DNA of 32,117 bases from Candidatus Contendobacter odensis Run_B_J11 (lineage in GTDB: Bacteria > Pseudomonadota > Gammaproteobacteria > Competibacterales > Competibacteraceae). Made by a program: the position numbers and the translations under genes. The DNA is taken from positions 1 through 32,117 of the forward strand of contig NZ_CBTK010000010.1 of the NCBI RefSeq assembly GCF_000531125.1, in the 5' to 3' direction. The notes beneath the pieces were generated by a model, which was not told the origin of the DNA, made no database searches, and saw only the letters and a program-made list of their open reading frames with translations. Positions 1 through 6,372 of this stretch are shown piece by piece (positions within the stretch are counted from its first letter, which is position 1; each line of letters opens with the position of its first letter).

Positions 1-51
1 CCCGTGCAGGCCGTCTGATCATGAACAACCCTCACAGAAACACAATACAAG

Positions 52-77
52 GGCGGGTTAGCGAAGCGTAACCCGCC
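52..77. repeat. GC-rich palindromic repeat (hairpin 1)
   Basis: Perfect 9-bp arms ggcgggtta (52-60) and taacccgcc (69-77) flank an 8-base loop. A second copy with the same arms lies 21 bp downstream (98-127). Two copies with conserved arms and different loops look like an intergenic REP-like repeat family rather than a terminator, since no T-run follows. Confidence 0.75.
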
Positions 78-97
78 GGAACCAGGATGCCCTGAAC

Positions 98-127
98 GGC
101 GGGTTACGGCTCAGCGCCTAACCCGCC
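98..127. repeat. GC-rich palindromic repeat (hairpin 2)
   Basis: Same arms as the repeat at 52-77: ggcgggtta (98-106) and taacccgcc (119-127), with a 12-base loop. The two form a tandem pair in the gene-free stretch at the left end of the window. Confidence 0.75.
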
Positions 128-175
128 CTACTTCTGAACGAACCGCCCTTGGGAAACCGGGGGCGGGGTTTTGTC

Positions 176-209
176 GAAATCCCCCCTAGCCCCCCTTTTG
201 CAAAGGGGG
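176..209. repeat. C-tract/G-tract palindromic repeat
   Basis: A run of two C-tracts is followed by the hairpin cccccttt (191-198) / aaaggggg (202-209) with a 3-base loop. Dispersed intergenic repeats of this kind are familiar from several Gammaproteobacteria and cyanobacteria. Apart from the three repeats, I see no gene in 1-290. The short ORFs across this stretch are repeat-derived. Confidence 0.6.
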
Positions 210-290
210 AAAGGCGGTGAAACAATGACCTGCCGGTTCTCGTGAGCGGATCGACGGGTTTTCTCTAAGAGCAATAGACCGGAGATTGAG

Positions 291-653
291 ATGGGCTTAA
301 CGCATATTACCGTCGCTCTCAGCAATTTGCGCGCCGACCGGCAAGCCTTTGAGGGTGAGTTTTTGGTGGATACCGGCTCTATTGATTGTCTGGCCCCGGC
401 GAAAGCGCTGGTCGCTGCGGGAATCGACATTGAAGGTAAAGATGTTTATGAATTGGCCAATGGTGCGCTGGTCGAATACCCGTATGGCTTTGCCCGCGTG
501 TTATTCATGGGCGCAGAAACGGTCGGCAAGGTGATCTTTGGTCCAGATGACTGTGAACCTTTATTGGGCGTTGTCGCACTGGAAAGCACCGGGATTGGCG
601 TCGATCCGGTCTCGCATACCCTAAAACGCATGGCAGCAAAGCCGCTGAAATGA
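291..653 (+). CDS. small retropepsin-like (clan AA) aspartic protease
   Basis: This 120-residue protein carries the aspartic-protease signature FLVDTGS at residues 24-30, so Asp27 is the expected catalytic residue. It also has the second hydrophobic-Gly element EPLLGVVALE near residues 89-98. Bacterial proteins of this size contain one retropepsin lobe and, by analogy with viral proteases, should work as homodimers. No signal peptide is visible, so it is probably cytoplasmic. The ATG at 291 has a GGAG ribosome site at 281-284 with 6-base spacing. No partner gene is evident: repeats lie upstream and a dead transposase downstream on the other strand. Substrate is unknown. The fold assignment is fairly secure. 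Activity is inferred. Confidence 0.75.
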   Translation: MGLTHITVALSNLRADRQAFEGEFLVDTGSIDCLAPAKALVAAGIDIEGKDVYELANGALVEYPYGFARVLFMGAETVGKVIFGPDDCEPLLGVVALESTGIGVDPVSHTLKRMAAKPLK

Positions 654-665
654 ATCCGTTAGCTT

Positions 666-694
666 CGTAGCATCGTAGCGCGTAGCTGCGTAGA
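666..694. repeat. short CGTAG direct repeats
   Basis: CGTAG occurs four times at 666, 674, 681 and 689, spaced 7-8 bp, between the protease gene and the transposase remnant. It may be part of the decayed insertion-sequence end or simple sequence. No function can be assigned. Confidence 0.3.
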
Positions 695-708
695 TACCGT
701 CTTGAATG

Positions 709-1353
709 TCAACGAGCAGGCGTCCAATCCGCTTGATAAGGTTTCTGATGCTTAAGAACCCCGAACGCCAATTGCACCAGTTTACGCAGGGCGGCCCCCA
801 GGGCGGCCATCTTGGCTTTGCCTCGGGCCAGCAGACGCTTATACAACGTGCGAATATGGGGGTTGTAGCGGGTGGCAACGACGGCGGCCCTGTACAGAGC
901 GGCGCGGATGCGGGGTGCCCCAGCTTTGGAGAGCCGGGGTCGGCGGTGGAGGCTGCTGCCGGATTGGCATTCGATGGGAACCAGGCCCAAGAAGGCCGTG
1001 GCTTGATCGGCGGACTGGAACGACCGGCTCCGCAAGACCGCTACCCAGCGTTGGGCGGTTTTCTCGCCGACTGCGGGAATGAAGAGTAGCAGGTCGCGGT
1101 CTTGGCGCAGGCCGGGATGCTGGTCAATGTGGTCATGGAGGGCGGTTTGCAAGCGAGTGGCTTCCGCTTTCAGAAAGTCGATGTGCTGCTGGAGCGACTC
1201 GGTGACCGTGGTGGGCATCGGGACCACCTCGGCTTTTTCTTGCCGGTTCTGTTCCCGGCGCAGGTCGGCCTCGACCGCGTCCAGCCGGGCGATCAGGGCG
1301 TGCAACTCGCGAATCTCTGGGGTGCGGGTCGGCTACAGCCCTGATTCCTGCGC
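709..1353 (-). pseudogene. IS110-family transposase, 5'-truncated remnant
   Basis: Reading leftward, the C-terminal Transposase_20 (IS116/IS110/IS902) region is intact: an RxEQNR-type coiled segment, then the helix-hairpin-helix-like stretch FIPAVGEKTAQRWVAVL, and the AFLGLVPIE...SGSS...RLSKAG block ending at the TGA at 709-711. Homology can be followed upstream to AQESGL at about 1353. There an in-frame TAG (1333-1335), which looks like a CAG-to-TAG change, interrupts the frame, and beyond it the catalytic N-terminal DEDD/RuvC-like domain is missing. The open frame from the TTG at 1305 covers 198 residues only. With the DEDD domain and the upstream non-coding end gone, it cannot be an active element. 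Confidence 0.8.
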
Positions 1354-1512
1354 CCGGTTTTACCTGCGGCGGCAACAGGATATGGGCAAGGCGCTGACCT
1401 ATGGTCTGGTCTGCCTGCGGCGGGTGTCCGGTCACTCGCCGACTTGGAGTGGCTAAAACGGCATTCCCACGCTGGCGCGTCACTGCCAACTGAACCACTA
1501 CCCCACAACTTT
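1354..1512. other. junction region without a recognisable gene
   Basis: About 160 bp between the broken end of the IS110 remnant and the stop of the next gene. All frames lack a recognisable protein. It probably holds the breakpoint where the 5' half of the insertion sequence was lost. Confidence 0.4.
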
Positions 1513-1893
1513 TCACCCCTCGCGCTGAAATTTCTGGTTTCTGACCAGCCATTCCACCAGCGCCGGGTGAGAAATCCGGTGATGGCAACCGACCAGAAAG
1601 GCATCGAGATCACGGGGATCGGCATTTTTTACCGCCGGATGTTCGGCCAGCTCGCAGAATTGCCGCAGCGTGGTCGGCCTGATCCGCAACAACTGGCAGA
1701 CTTCGCCGGGCCGGTAGACCGCCCTCGGCGTGATCCCCTCGGCCAGCAGCAGGGCGTGAAGCTGACCTTCGGCCTGCGCCAGGAGGTCGAGGGGGGCGAG
1801 ACCGGAGCCGGAATGCCGCTCAGACCGCCGGAGACGGTCGCTGGCGCGTTCAATCGCCCGACCTGCTACCCGGGGAAAATCCCTAAGCCGCAT
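1513..1893 (-). CDS. hypothetical protein with a possible MerR-like helix-turn-helix
   Basis: A 126-residue protein begins at the ATG at 1893, chosen because AGGAGG sits 5 bases upstream. A longer frame starting at 1962 lacks such a site. The first half is Arg/Leu-rich and helical. The second half contains YRPGEVCQLLRIRPTTLRQF, which resembles the winged-helix or excisionase-type HTH in which a protein reads 'xxxEVAxxLgvsxxTlrry'. No effector domain follows. It overlaps the 96-codon gene upstream by 11 bp, so the two are translationally coupled. The role is unknown. DNA binding is an inference from this one motif. Confidence 0.55.
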   Translation of the reverse strand: MRLRDFPRVAGRAIERASDRLRRSERHSGSGLAPLDLLAQAEGQLHALLLAEGITPRAVYRPGEVCQLLRIRPTTLRQFCELAEHPAVKNADPRDLDAFLVGCHHRISHPALVEWLVRNQKFQREG

Positions 1894-2173
1894 CGTCGCC
1901 TCCTGACCGGTCTCCGGGCGTTTTCCGGATCGGTTTCGGTCGCGGGATCGGGACATCGCCACCGAGGCTGACGGTCAAGGGTTGGCCGCGATGCAGCACC
2001 TCGACCAGCTTCCGGCGTTCCTGGGGCGGCACGTCGTTCAAGCGCACCGACAGCACGATTTCCAACAACAGGTCTTCCGAGGCGTTGATGACCGTGCTGG
2101 AATCGACCATCGCTTGAATCGTGGCTTTGGGCAGCGGGCGGCGGGACGGAAAGTTCAGGACGCGGGCGGTCAT
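1883..2173 (-). CDS. hypothetical protein, middle gene of a three-gene set
   Basis: A 96-residue protein starts at the ATG at 2173, with GGAGA 7 bases upstream. The frame is open further upstream to a TTG at 2407, but that extension overlaps another gene and has no ribosome site. The N-terminus is basic (RVLNFPSRRPLPK). A central helical, acidic-hydrophobic stretch follows (EDLLLEIVLSVRLNDVPPQERRKLVEVL), and the tail is Pro/Arg-rich. I recognise no family. It overlaps its upstream neighbour by the ATGA motif and its downstream neighbour by 11 bp, which is the main argument that it is real. Confidence 0.55.
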   Translation of the reverse strand: MTARVLNFPSRRPLPKATIQAMVDSSTVINASEDLLLEIVLSVRLNDVPPQERRKLVEVLHRGQPLTVSLGGDVPIPRPKPIRKTPGDRSGGDDAA

Positions 2174-2388
2174 GTCACGCTCTCCACACGGTAAATCGCG
2201 GGGGTTTCGCACGGTTCCAGGCCATCGTGCGACGGATCGTGCGAATCCGGCCCTTGCCGATTCCCGCCGAATTGCTCGGCGGCGATTATCGCAGCGATCC
2301 TGGACTTCGGGCCGATCTCCAGCACTGGGTCGGGCAGATCTGGGCCGATAAGGATGCGCAGATCGAACAACTTTTGGGCGACGGCCAC
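2170..2388 (-). CDS. hypothetical small protein, first gene of a three-gene set
   Basis: A 72-codon frame opens with a GTG at 2388, 15 bases after the stop of the membrane-protein gene at 2404-2832, and closes in an ATGA overlap with the next gene. The sequence includes QKLFDLRILIGPDLPDP and IGPKSRIAAIIAAEQFGGN and no recognised domain. The ribosome site is weak (GAAG about 13 bases upstream). Existence is supported by the tight coupling downstream. The start remains uncertain. Confidence 0.4.
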   Translation of the reverse strand: MAVAQKLFDLRILIGPDLPDPVLEIGPKSRIAAIIAAEQFGGNRQGPDSHDPSHDGLEPCETPAIYRVESVT

Positions 2389-2403
2389 CTTGATCGATGA
2401 TCT

Positions 2404-2832
2404 TCAAGCTACTGCGCCAAGCAGCGGATGTCCCTCATCATCCAGCAGAATATCCGCCCAGCCCTCCCGGTAAATGCGGCGCAGATCGAGAATGGACCAG
2501 GGAATTAGAATCAGCGCCGCCACGATCCAGGCGGCCAGATGCCAAATCCAGCCGCCACCGGGAATGAAGGTGGCGACCGCGACAAAGAAACCCGTCACCC
2601 CATAAAACCGATAGGCGGCCTGCTGGGTGTAGTGGCCCACACGGGGATCGGGATGATGCCGGTTCAGGGCATACACCAGCATCGAGGCGCCGAACCAGAA
2701 GATCAGCAGGGGAAAGGGAATCAGAATCGCGACTAGATTGCCATAATTCATCAAGGCCGCCGCCTGCTTGGCGGAGGAGCCGCGCGCGACCCTGCCAATT
2801 ATCGTATCTTCGCTTTGTTCCAGGAGATGCAT
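2404..2832 (-). CDS. hypothetical membrane protein, three predicted helices
   Basis: A 142-residue protein starts at the ATG at 2832, with AAGGA about 9 bases upstream. An upstream in-frame start at 2883 has no site. Hydrophobic segments lie near residues 33-56, 75-90 and 96-115. A short cytoplasmic-looking N-terminus precedes them, and an acidic, charged tail (RREGWADILLDDEG-like) follows. A linker rich in His and Pro (NRHHPDPRVGHY) joins the first two helices and might bind metal, but that is only a composition argument. The gene follows the PCu(A)C-like gene after 56 bp and may be the distal part of the mbnPH operon or a separate unit. Family not recognised. Confidence 0.65.
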   Translation of the reverse strand: MHLLEQSEDTIIGRVARGSSAKQAAALMNYGNLVAILIPFPLLIFWFGASMLVYALNRHHPDPRVGHYTQQAAYRFYGVTGFFVAVATFIPGGGWIWHLAAWIVAALILIPWSILDLRRIYREGWADILLDDEGHPLLGAVA

Positions 2833-2853
2833 GATTGCAATCCTTCGGATTGA

Positions 2854-2890
2854 AAACGGGAACCCCAGAGTTCTAATTAGCAACCCGTTT
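2854..2890 (-). terminator. possible terminator or attenuator after the PCu(A)C-like gene
   Basis: On the minus strand AAACGGG (2890-2884) pairs with CCCGTTT (2860-2854) across a 23-base loop, and T residues continue the right arm. The left arm overlaps the stop codon of the gene at 2889-3350. The loop is long and the stem only 7 bp, so this is a weak candidate that could separate the copper-related genes from the membrane-protein gene. Confidence 0.25.
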
Positions 2891-3350
2891 AATAGATTGA
2901 GCTTTTTTCATTTTTCTGCACAAACATTTCCACGATGATCTCCCCGGCGTTTTGGAATTTGAGTAAGACCGGAAAGCGATCTCCCTCCGCCAAGGGTTGC
3001 TTAAGGTCGCTAAACTGGATGTAGGGTCCACCGGGTTTCAGCCTGATTTCCTCCCCGGCTGGGATGGCGATAGCGTCAACCGGCTCGATTTTTAGCCCAG
3101 CGTCGGTCTTCGTCAGCGTATACAGTTCCGCCTTAGCCGCAATGGCCGTTGAAGCTGAAACCAGTTTATCGTCTCTCGCGCCCCGGTTTTTCAGCCCCAG
3201 ATAGCCCGATCCAGTCGTAGTCTGGGTAGGCGCCGCCCACGGATGCCGGACTGCAATACTGCCCAAAGGATAGCCGTGGCCGCTGACTAAAAACGGTATT
3301 CCTAGTAACACCAGCGCGGCGAACGCGGAGAAAAACCATTTCGGGTTCAT
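2889..3350 (-). CDS. PCu(A)C-fold periplasmic protein lacking the usual copper ligands
   Basis: A 153-residue exported protein starts at the ATG at 3350. A signal peptide spans residues 1 to about 24 (FFSAFAALVLLGIPFLVSG). The remainder follows the PCu(A)C (DUF461) pattern: IAVRHPWAAPT at 32-42, GSGYLGLKNRG at 47-57, IPAGEEIRLKPGG at 96-108 and LKQPLAEGD at 116-124. Normal members bind Cu(I) through a conserved His plus Met set and an HxM pair. Here Tyr77 stands where His is expected, Leu86/Ile88 replace Met positions, and the HxM pair reads Tyr110-Ile-Gln112. The fold is clear, but standard Cu(I) chaperone chemistry is not supported. It follows the DUF4189 lipoprotein gene by 8 bp in the mbnPH operon. 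Confidence 0.8.
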   Translation of the reverse strand: MNPKWFFSAFAALVLLGIPFLVSGHGYPLGSIAVRHPWAAPTQTTTGSGYLGLKNRGARDDKLVSASTAIAAKAELYTLTKTDAGLKIEPVDAIAIPAGEEIRLKPGGPYIQFSDLKQPLAEGDRFPVLLKFQNAGEIIVEMFVQKNEKSSIY

Positions 3351-3358
3351 GATGTTTT

Positions 3359-3733
3359 TCAACGATTGCACTCCGCCTCGGCAACCCGGCAACCTTGCCC
3401 CTTGCGCTGGCACTCCGCCAGCGCCGCGCTTTCAGCGGCAGCCGGCGTATCGCCCAAACCGATGCCGAAACCGGGATCGCCCAAGGCCAGCGTACCGCAT
3501 TGCCCCGGTCCGAATTCCAGTACGACCTGACAATCGGCAGTGGCGCAATTGGCTAATGCCTGCAGTCGCGCCTGTTGCGGATCGGGCGCTCGCCAATGCA
3601 GCCGCCAATCCTGAGTGCTGGCTGCGTAAGCGACTGCGCCGTAACTACTCGTTGAACTCGATGCTTCTAATCCGGCACAACCCGCGTTCAACATCAGAAT
3701 CAGCACGAGTGCAATTGCCGTTGCCGCCCTCAC
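3359..3733 (-). CDS. DUF4189-like lipoprotein
   Basis: A 124-residue lipoprotein starts with a GTG at 3733, inside a GTGA overlap with the upstream gene. The lipobox LNAGC places the lipidated Cys at residue 19, with Ala at +2, which predicts outer-membrane retention. The mature part matches the DUF4189 layout: YGAVAYAASTQDW, then a helix with ALANC...DCQVV, then QCGTLAL, a GFGIG turn, and a second AAALAEC...GC. The six mature Cys after the lipid Cys are probably disulphide-paired. Function of the domain is unknown. Its fixed place between the Gly-rich gene and the PCu(A)C-like gene suggests a role in the same exported metal-related assembly. Confidence 0.7.
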   Translation of the reverse strand: MRAATAIALVLILMLNAGCAGLEASSSTSSYGAVAYAASTQDWRLHWRAPDPQQARLQALANCATADCQVVLEFGPGQCGTLALGDPGFGIGLGDTPAAAESAALAECQRKGQGCRVAEAECNR

Positions 3734-3981
3734 GACTTCATACCCTGGAAACCGCGACCGCCCTTGCCATAACCATCACCCGGTGTTTTCCGAATCATGC
3801 CGTCTCCTTTACCGCCACCACCGCCACCCGCCCCACCGCCACCCGCCCCGCCACCACCGTGATGGGCATAGGCCGTGGGTAACGTGAGGGAATTGTCCAG
3901 TATTGGTATTCCCAAGCTCCAAGCCAAAGCGCTGCTTACTAACAAGTAATGCCAGAGGGAACGACGGGGACGATTGAGCAT
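3730..3981 (-). CDS. small exported Gly-rich protein with predicted N-terminal His-His
   Basis: An 83-residue protein starts at the ATG at 3981, 20 bp after the mbnH stop, with GGAG about 10 bases upstream. Basic residues, then a hydrophobic core (LLVSSALAWSLGIPIL, 13-28), then TAYA at 36-39 form a plausible signal peptide. Cleavage after Ala39 would leave a mature chain beginning His-His followed by a Gly-rich tract (42-57) and a basic Gly-rich tail ending GFQGMKS. A free N-terminal His is a copper-binding arrangement in some secreted proteins, which is notable in this operon. No family is recognised. The stop overlaps the next start (GTGA), so the two are coupled. Confidence 0.65.
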   Translation of the reverse strand: MLNRPRRSLWHYLLVSSALAWSLGIPILDNSLTLPTAYAHHGGGGAGGGGAGGGGGGKGDGMIRKTPGDGYGKGGRGFQGMKS

Positions 3982-4001
3982 GGCGGGTCTTCTCCAAAGA
4001 A

Positions 4002-5198
4002 TCAGTTGCAGCGGGAATGGCGGGGGGAATTGCCAAACGGGTCGGCGAAACGTGAATCACACAGGAATTCCCAATCGGTCAGACTCTGGAAAAAGGCGAT
4101 GAGATCCAGCTTCTCCTGTGCAGTCAGCCGGAAGCTCACGATCAGTTCACTCTTGAACGGACTCCGGGCGCCATCACCAGCCAACGGCCCTTCACTGATC
4201 AGCCGCCCGCCACGGGCATAGTGATCCACCACTTCCTCCAGCGTAGCGATGGAACCGTCGTGCATATAGGGTGCAGTCAACTCGATATTGCGCAGCGTTG
4301 GGGCGCGAAACCGGCCCATATCCGCAGGCCGCTGGGTGAACTCCCACAAGCCCCGGTTCCCCGCTGGATAGTCCCCTTTGCCGCCGATGTTGTAGAGACC
4401 GTTGTTGTGAAATTCCTCTTGCGCAACTGGCGTTCCAGCATGACTGACTGATTGGCTGAAGTTGAAACCACCGTGGCAGTGAAAGCACTCCATTCGCTCA
4501 GAGAAAAACAAGTTCTGACCACGCCGCGCTGCTGCGCTCATGGCGCTGTTATTCAATTGAAACGTGGCTTGGTCATAGGGCGAATTACCTGAAATCAAGG
4601 TGGAGACGAAAGCGGCGACGGCCTTGGCAACCCGATCTGCGTTAACTGGAGTGCTTTCTCCGGGATAAGCAGCGGCAAATAACTCTTGATACTTTGGATC
4701 AAAGCGGAAGCGATCCAGAATTTCAGCTTCATGATCGCTCCAACCCAGTTCCACCGGAAACTCGGCAAACATTGGGGTGAGCGCCTGAGCATGGAGCGTC
4801 TTTAGCACCGGGTTGGCCCAATCGAAAGTGGCGTTGTACACCACATTAGTCAAACTCATGGCATTGCGTGGATGCACCTCGCCGGTCGTGCCAATCGCCG
4901 TGGTGCGGCCATCGCTGAAGGCGCGCGCAGGTAGATGACAAGAGGCGCAAGACGCACTTTGATTGATCGACATGCGCGGGTCGTAGAACAGGTGGCGACC
5001 CAACTCGACTTTGGCGGTTGACATTGGGTTTTCAGCAAACTCCTTGGGTGTAGGGAAGCCTTTCGGCAATGACCACGAATAGCCCGAAGGAGTCACGGGT
5101 GGCGGCGGCGTCTCATCTCCGCCGTCGTCACCGCCACCGCATCCCGCAACCAGTAGCAACAGCCCTAGCGCCGTGGCCCAGCGGGATGTTCGACTCAT
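4002..5198 (-). CDS. mbnH: MbnH-type di-heme cytochrome c peroxidase family enzyme
   Basis: A 398-residue di-heme c-type cytochrome with lipobox LVAGC (Cys20) followed by a Gly/Asp/Pro-rich linker. Two heme sites are visible, CASCH at 84-88 and CFHCH at 238-242. The C-terminal PYMHDGS at 310-316 matches the distal-ligand region of the MauG/CcpA family. In characterised methanotroph loci MbnH converts a Trp of its partner MbnP to kynurenine, creating a copper site, through a bis-Fe(IV) intermediate. Here the gene overlaps the mbnP-like gene upstream by ATGA, which separates it from an ordinary cytochrome c peroxidase. Location is periplasmic, probably outer-membrane tethered. Assignment rests on the pairing as well as the motifs. 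Confidence 0.85.
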   Translation of the reverse strand: MSRTSRWATALGLLLLVAGCGGGDDGGDETPPPPVTPSGYSWSLPKGFPTPKEFAENPMSTAKVELGRHLFYDPRMSINQSASCASCHLPARAFSDGRTTAIGTTGEVHPRNAMSLTNVVYNATFDWANPVLKTLHAQALTPMFAEFPVELGWSDHEAEILDRFRFDPKYQELFAAAYPGESTPVNADRVAKAVAAFVSTLISGNSPYDQATFQLNNSAMSAAARRGQNLFFSERMECFHCHGGFNFSQSVSHAGTPVAQEEFHNNGLYNIGGKGDYPAGNRGLWEFTQRPADMGRFRAPTLRNIELTAPYMHDGSIATLEEVVDHYARGGRLISEGPLAGDGARSPFKSELIVSFRLTAQEKLDLIAFFQSLTDWEFLCDSRFADPFGNSPRHSRCN

Positions 5199-6121
5199 GG
5201 CTTGCGCACACTGAATAGCACTTGGGGAACCGCTTTGGAGTATTTCTCAGGAGTCGCTCCGGCTCCAGCGACATAGGTAAAGTCCAGATTCAGGCGCGGC
5301 ATGATGGGGATACACTCCGGATCGGAGTTGCCCGACATGCAGCCCGATGAGGTGTCGGGGGTGTTGAATGCGACATTGGACGCTGCCAACGTTTTACCCA
5401 TGTCCATCACAACACGGTCTTGATCGACGTTGAAGTTGTCCAAGCAGAATTCAGCGATGTTCGGATAACCGCAGGCGGCAGTGGGTGGGGCGCTGGGATC
5501 GGAACCGGGGCATTCGGTGCTGCCCAGGTGAGTCACGAACGCCACGCTGTTGTCGCCGCCGGGCGCACCAAAACCGTCCACACGGATGAACTTGCGCCCG
5601 CCCCGCCAGTTCCACAGCATCCCGGAGGCGTTCAACGGCGAGGGCGCAGTGGCATCACTGATATGGTTTAGCGCGTAGGGAACGCCGACCTTGAAGCACA
5701 AGCCCGCATAGTTCTCATTAGGCACGGATCCCTTTACGACCGCATTGGTCGGCAGAGTACCGCTACCGCAATCCTTTCTCAGGTCCAGCAGTACCGTATT
5801 TTGATATTGCCAGACGCCATCCTGATCCAGATCGATCTCTTGGCGGCTGCCATCAGCTTTAACCAGCGCCACATCATGGACATAGAAGCGCCAATCGTTG
5901 ACCTGATAAGTGCCGGGCTGACCGACGCCAACATTGCTATAGGTCTTGCCGCAGACAAAATCCTGACCGTTAACCTCCGCCTTGAACTGCACGGTCGCCG
6001 AGCGTTCTCCAGGACTGTTATCGTCATCGCTGCCGCAACCTGCGACCAGCGCCAGCGCGACGCCCAGCGCTGTAGCGCTCCGAAGGGGGAACAAAAACTG
6101 CCGGTTGCGGGGATGCGCCAT
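5195..6121 (-). CDS. mbnP: MbnP-type copper-binding lipoprotein
   Basis: A 308-residue lipoprotein with lipobox LVAGC (Cys29). The mature region shows the MbnP family pattern: VQFKAEVNGQDFVCGKTY (44-61), DWRFYVHDVALV (76-87), DGVWQYQNTVLLDL (101-114), a VGVPYALNH segment (145-153), PLNASGMLWNWRGGRKFIR (162-180) and VTHLGSTEC (196-204). Candidate metal or modification residues include Trp77, His82, His153, Trp170, Trp172 and His198. I cannot say which Trp becomes kynurenine without an alignment. The start ATG at 6121 has AGGAGA 8 bases upstream. It heads the leftward operon and sits 36 bp from a RegA-like box. No methanobactin precursor or biosynthesis gene is visible, so the pair acts outside a methanobactin locus. 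Confidence 0.85.
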   Translation of the reverse strand: MAHPRNRQFLFPLRSATALGVALALVAGCGSDDDNSPGERSATVQFKAEVNGQDFVCGKTYSNVGVGQPGTYQVNDWRFYVHDVALVKADGSRQEIDLDQDGVWQYQNTVLLDLRKDCGSGTLPTNAVVKGSVPNENYAGLCFKVGVPYALNHISDATAPSPLNASGMLWNWRGGRKFIRVDGFGAPGGDNSVAFVTHLGSTECPGSDPSAPPTAACGYPNIAEFCLDNFNVDQDRVVMDMGKTLAASNVAFNTPDTSSGCMSGNSDPECIPIMPRLNLDFTYVAGAGATPEKYSKAVPQVLFSVRKP

Positions 6122-6157
6122 TTCAAGATTCTCCTGGTTTTGTGGTATCTGATTATG

Positions 6158-6205
6158 CTAAGTCGCAGCAGGCGCGGTGAAAATGCGACAAATTGCCGCA
6201 CCTGT
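6158..6205. promoter_or_regulatory. RegA/PrrA-like operator upstream of mbnP (element 1)
   Basis: The core GCGAC-aaatt-GCCGC (6185-6199) matches the GCGNC...GNCGC half-site pair reported for RegA/PrrA-family regulators and lies in a 17-bp near-palindrome (6184-6200). A further inverted half-site GTCGCA occurs at 6162-6167, 22 bp from TGCGAC at 6184-6189. Aligned without gaps to 7078-7125, 32 of 48 positions agree. It ends 36 bp before the mbnP start. No convincing sigma-70 hexamers were found, which would fit activator dependence. The rest of 6206-6372 shows nothing recognisable. Confidence 0.55.
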
Positions 6206-6372
6206 AGGAAAAGAGACTGACACAACAAAACGGCTACAATGCAATGCCAAATAACGGTTACTGAATCCAACTCCGGCTGACGAAAGACTTGTGATCATTA
6301 TTGGCTACTCCACTGAGCTTACCCAACGACTCATCTCAGTTGGCAACGAACTGATTGCTATGTTTGTAGCGG

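Noticed and set aside
666-694. CGTAG direct repeats considered as a CRISPR-like or iteron array
   Set aside because: Units are only 5-6 bp with 7-8 bp periodicity and four copies. No replication or cas gene is nearby.
1444-1512. tRNA-like string on the minus strand (ggttcagttggcag, resembling a D-arm)
   Set aside because: No T-arm, no anticodon stem and no matching acceptor stem can be found around it.
6320-6348. CCAAC/GTTGG inverted repeat downstream of the CBS gene, considered as a terminator
   Set aside because: Only a 5-bp stem with a large loop and no T-run.
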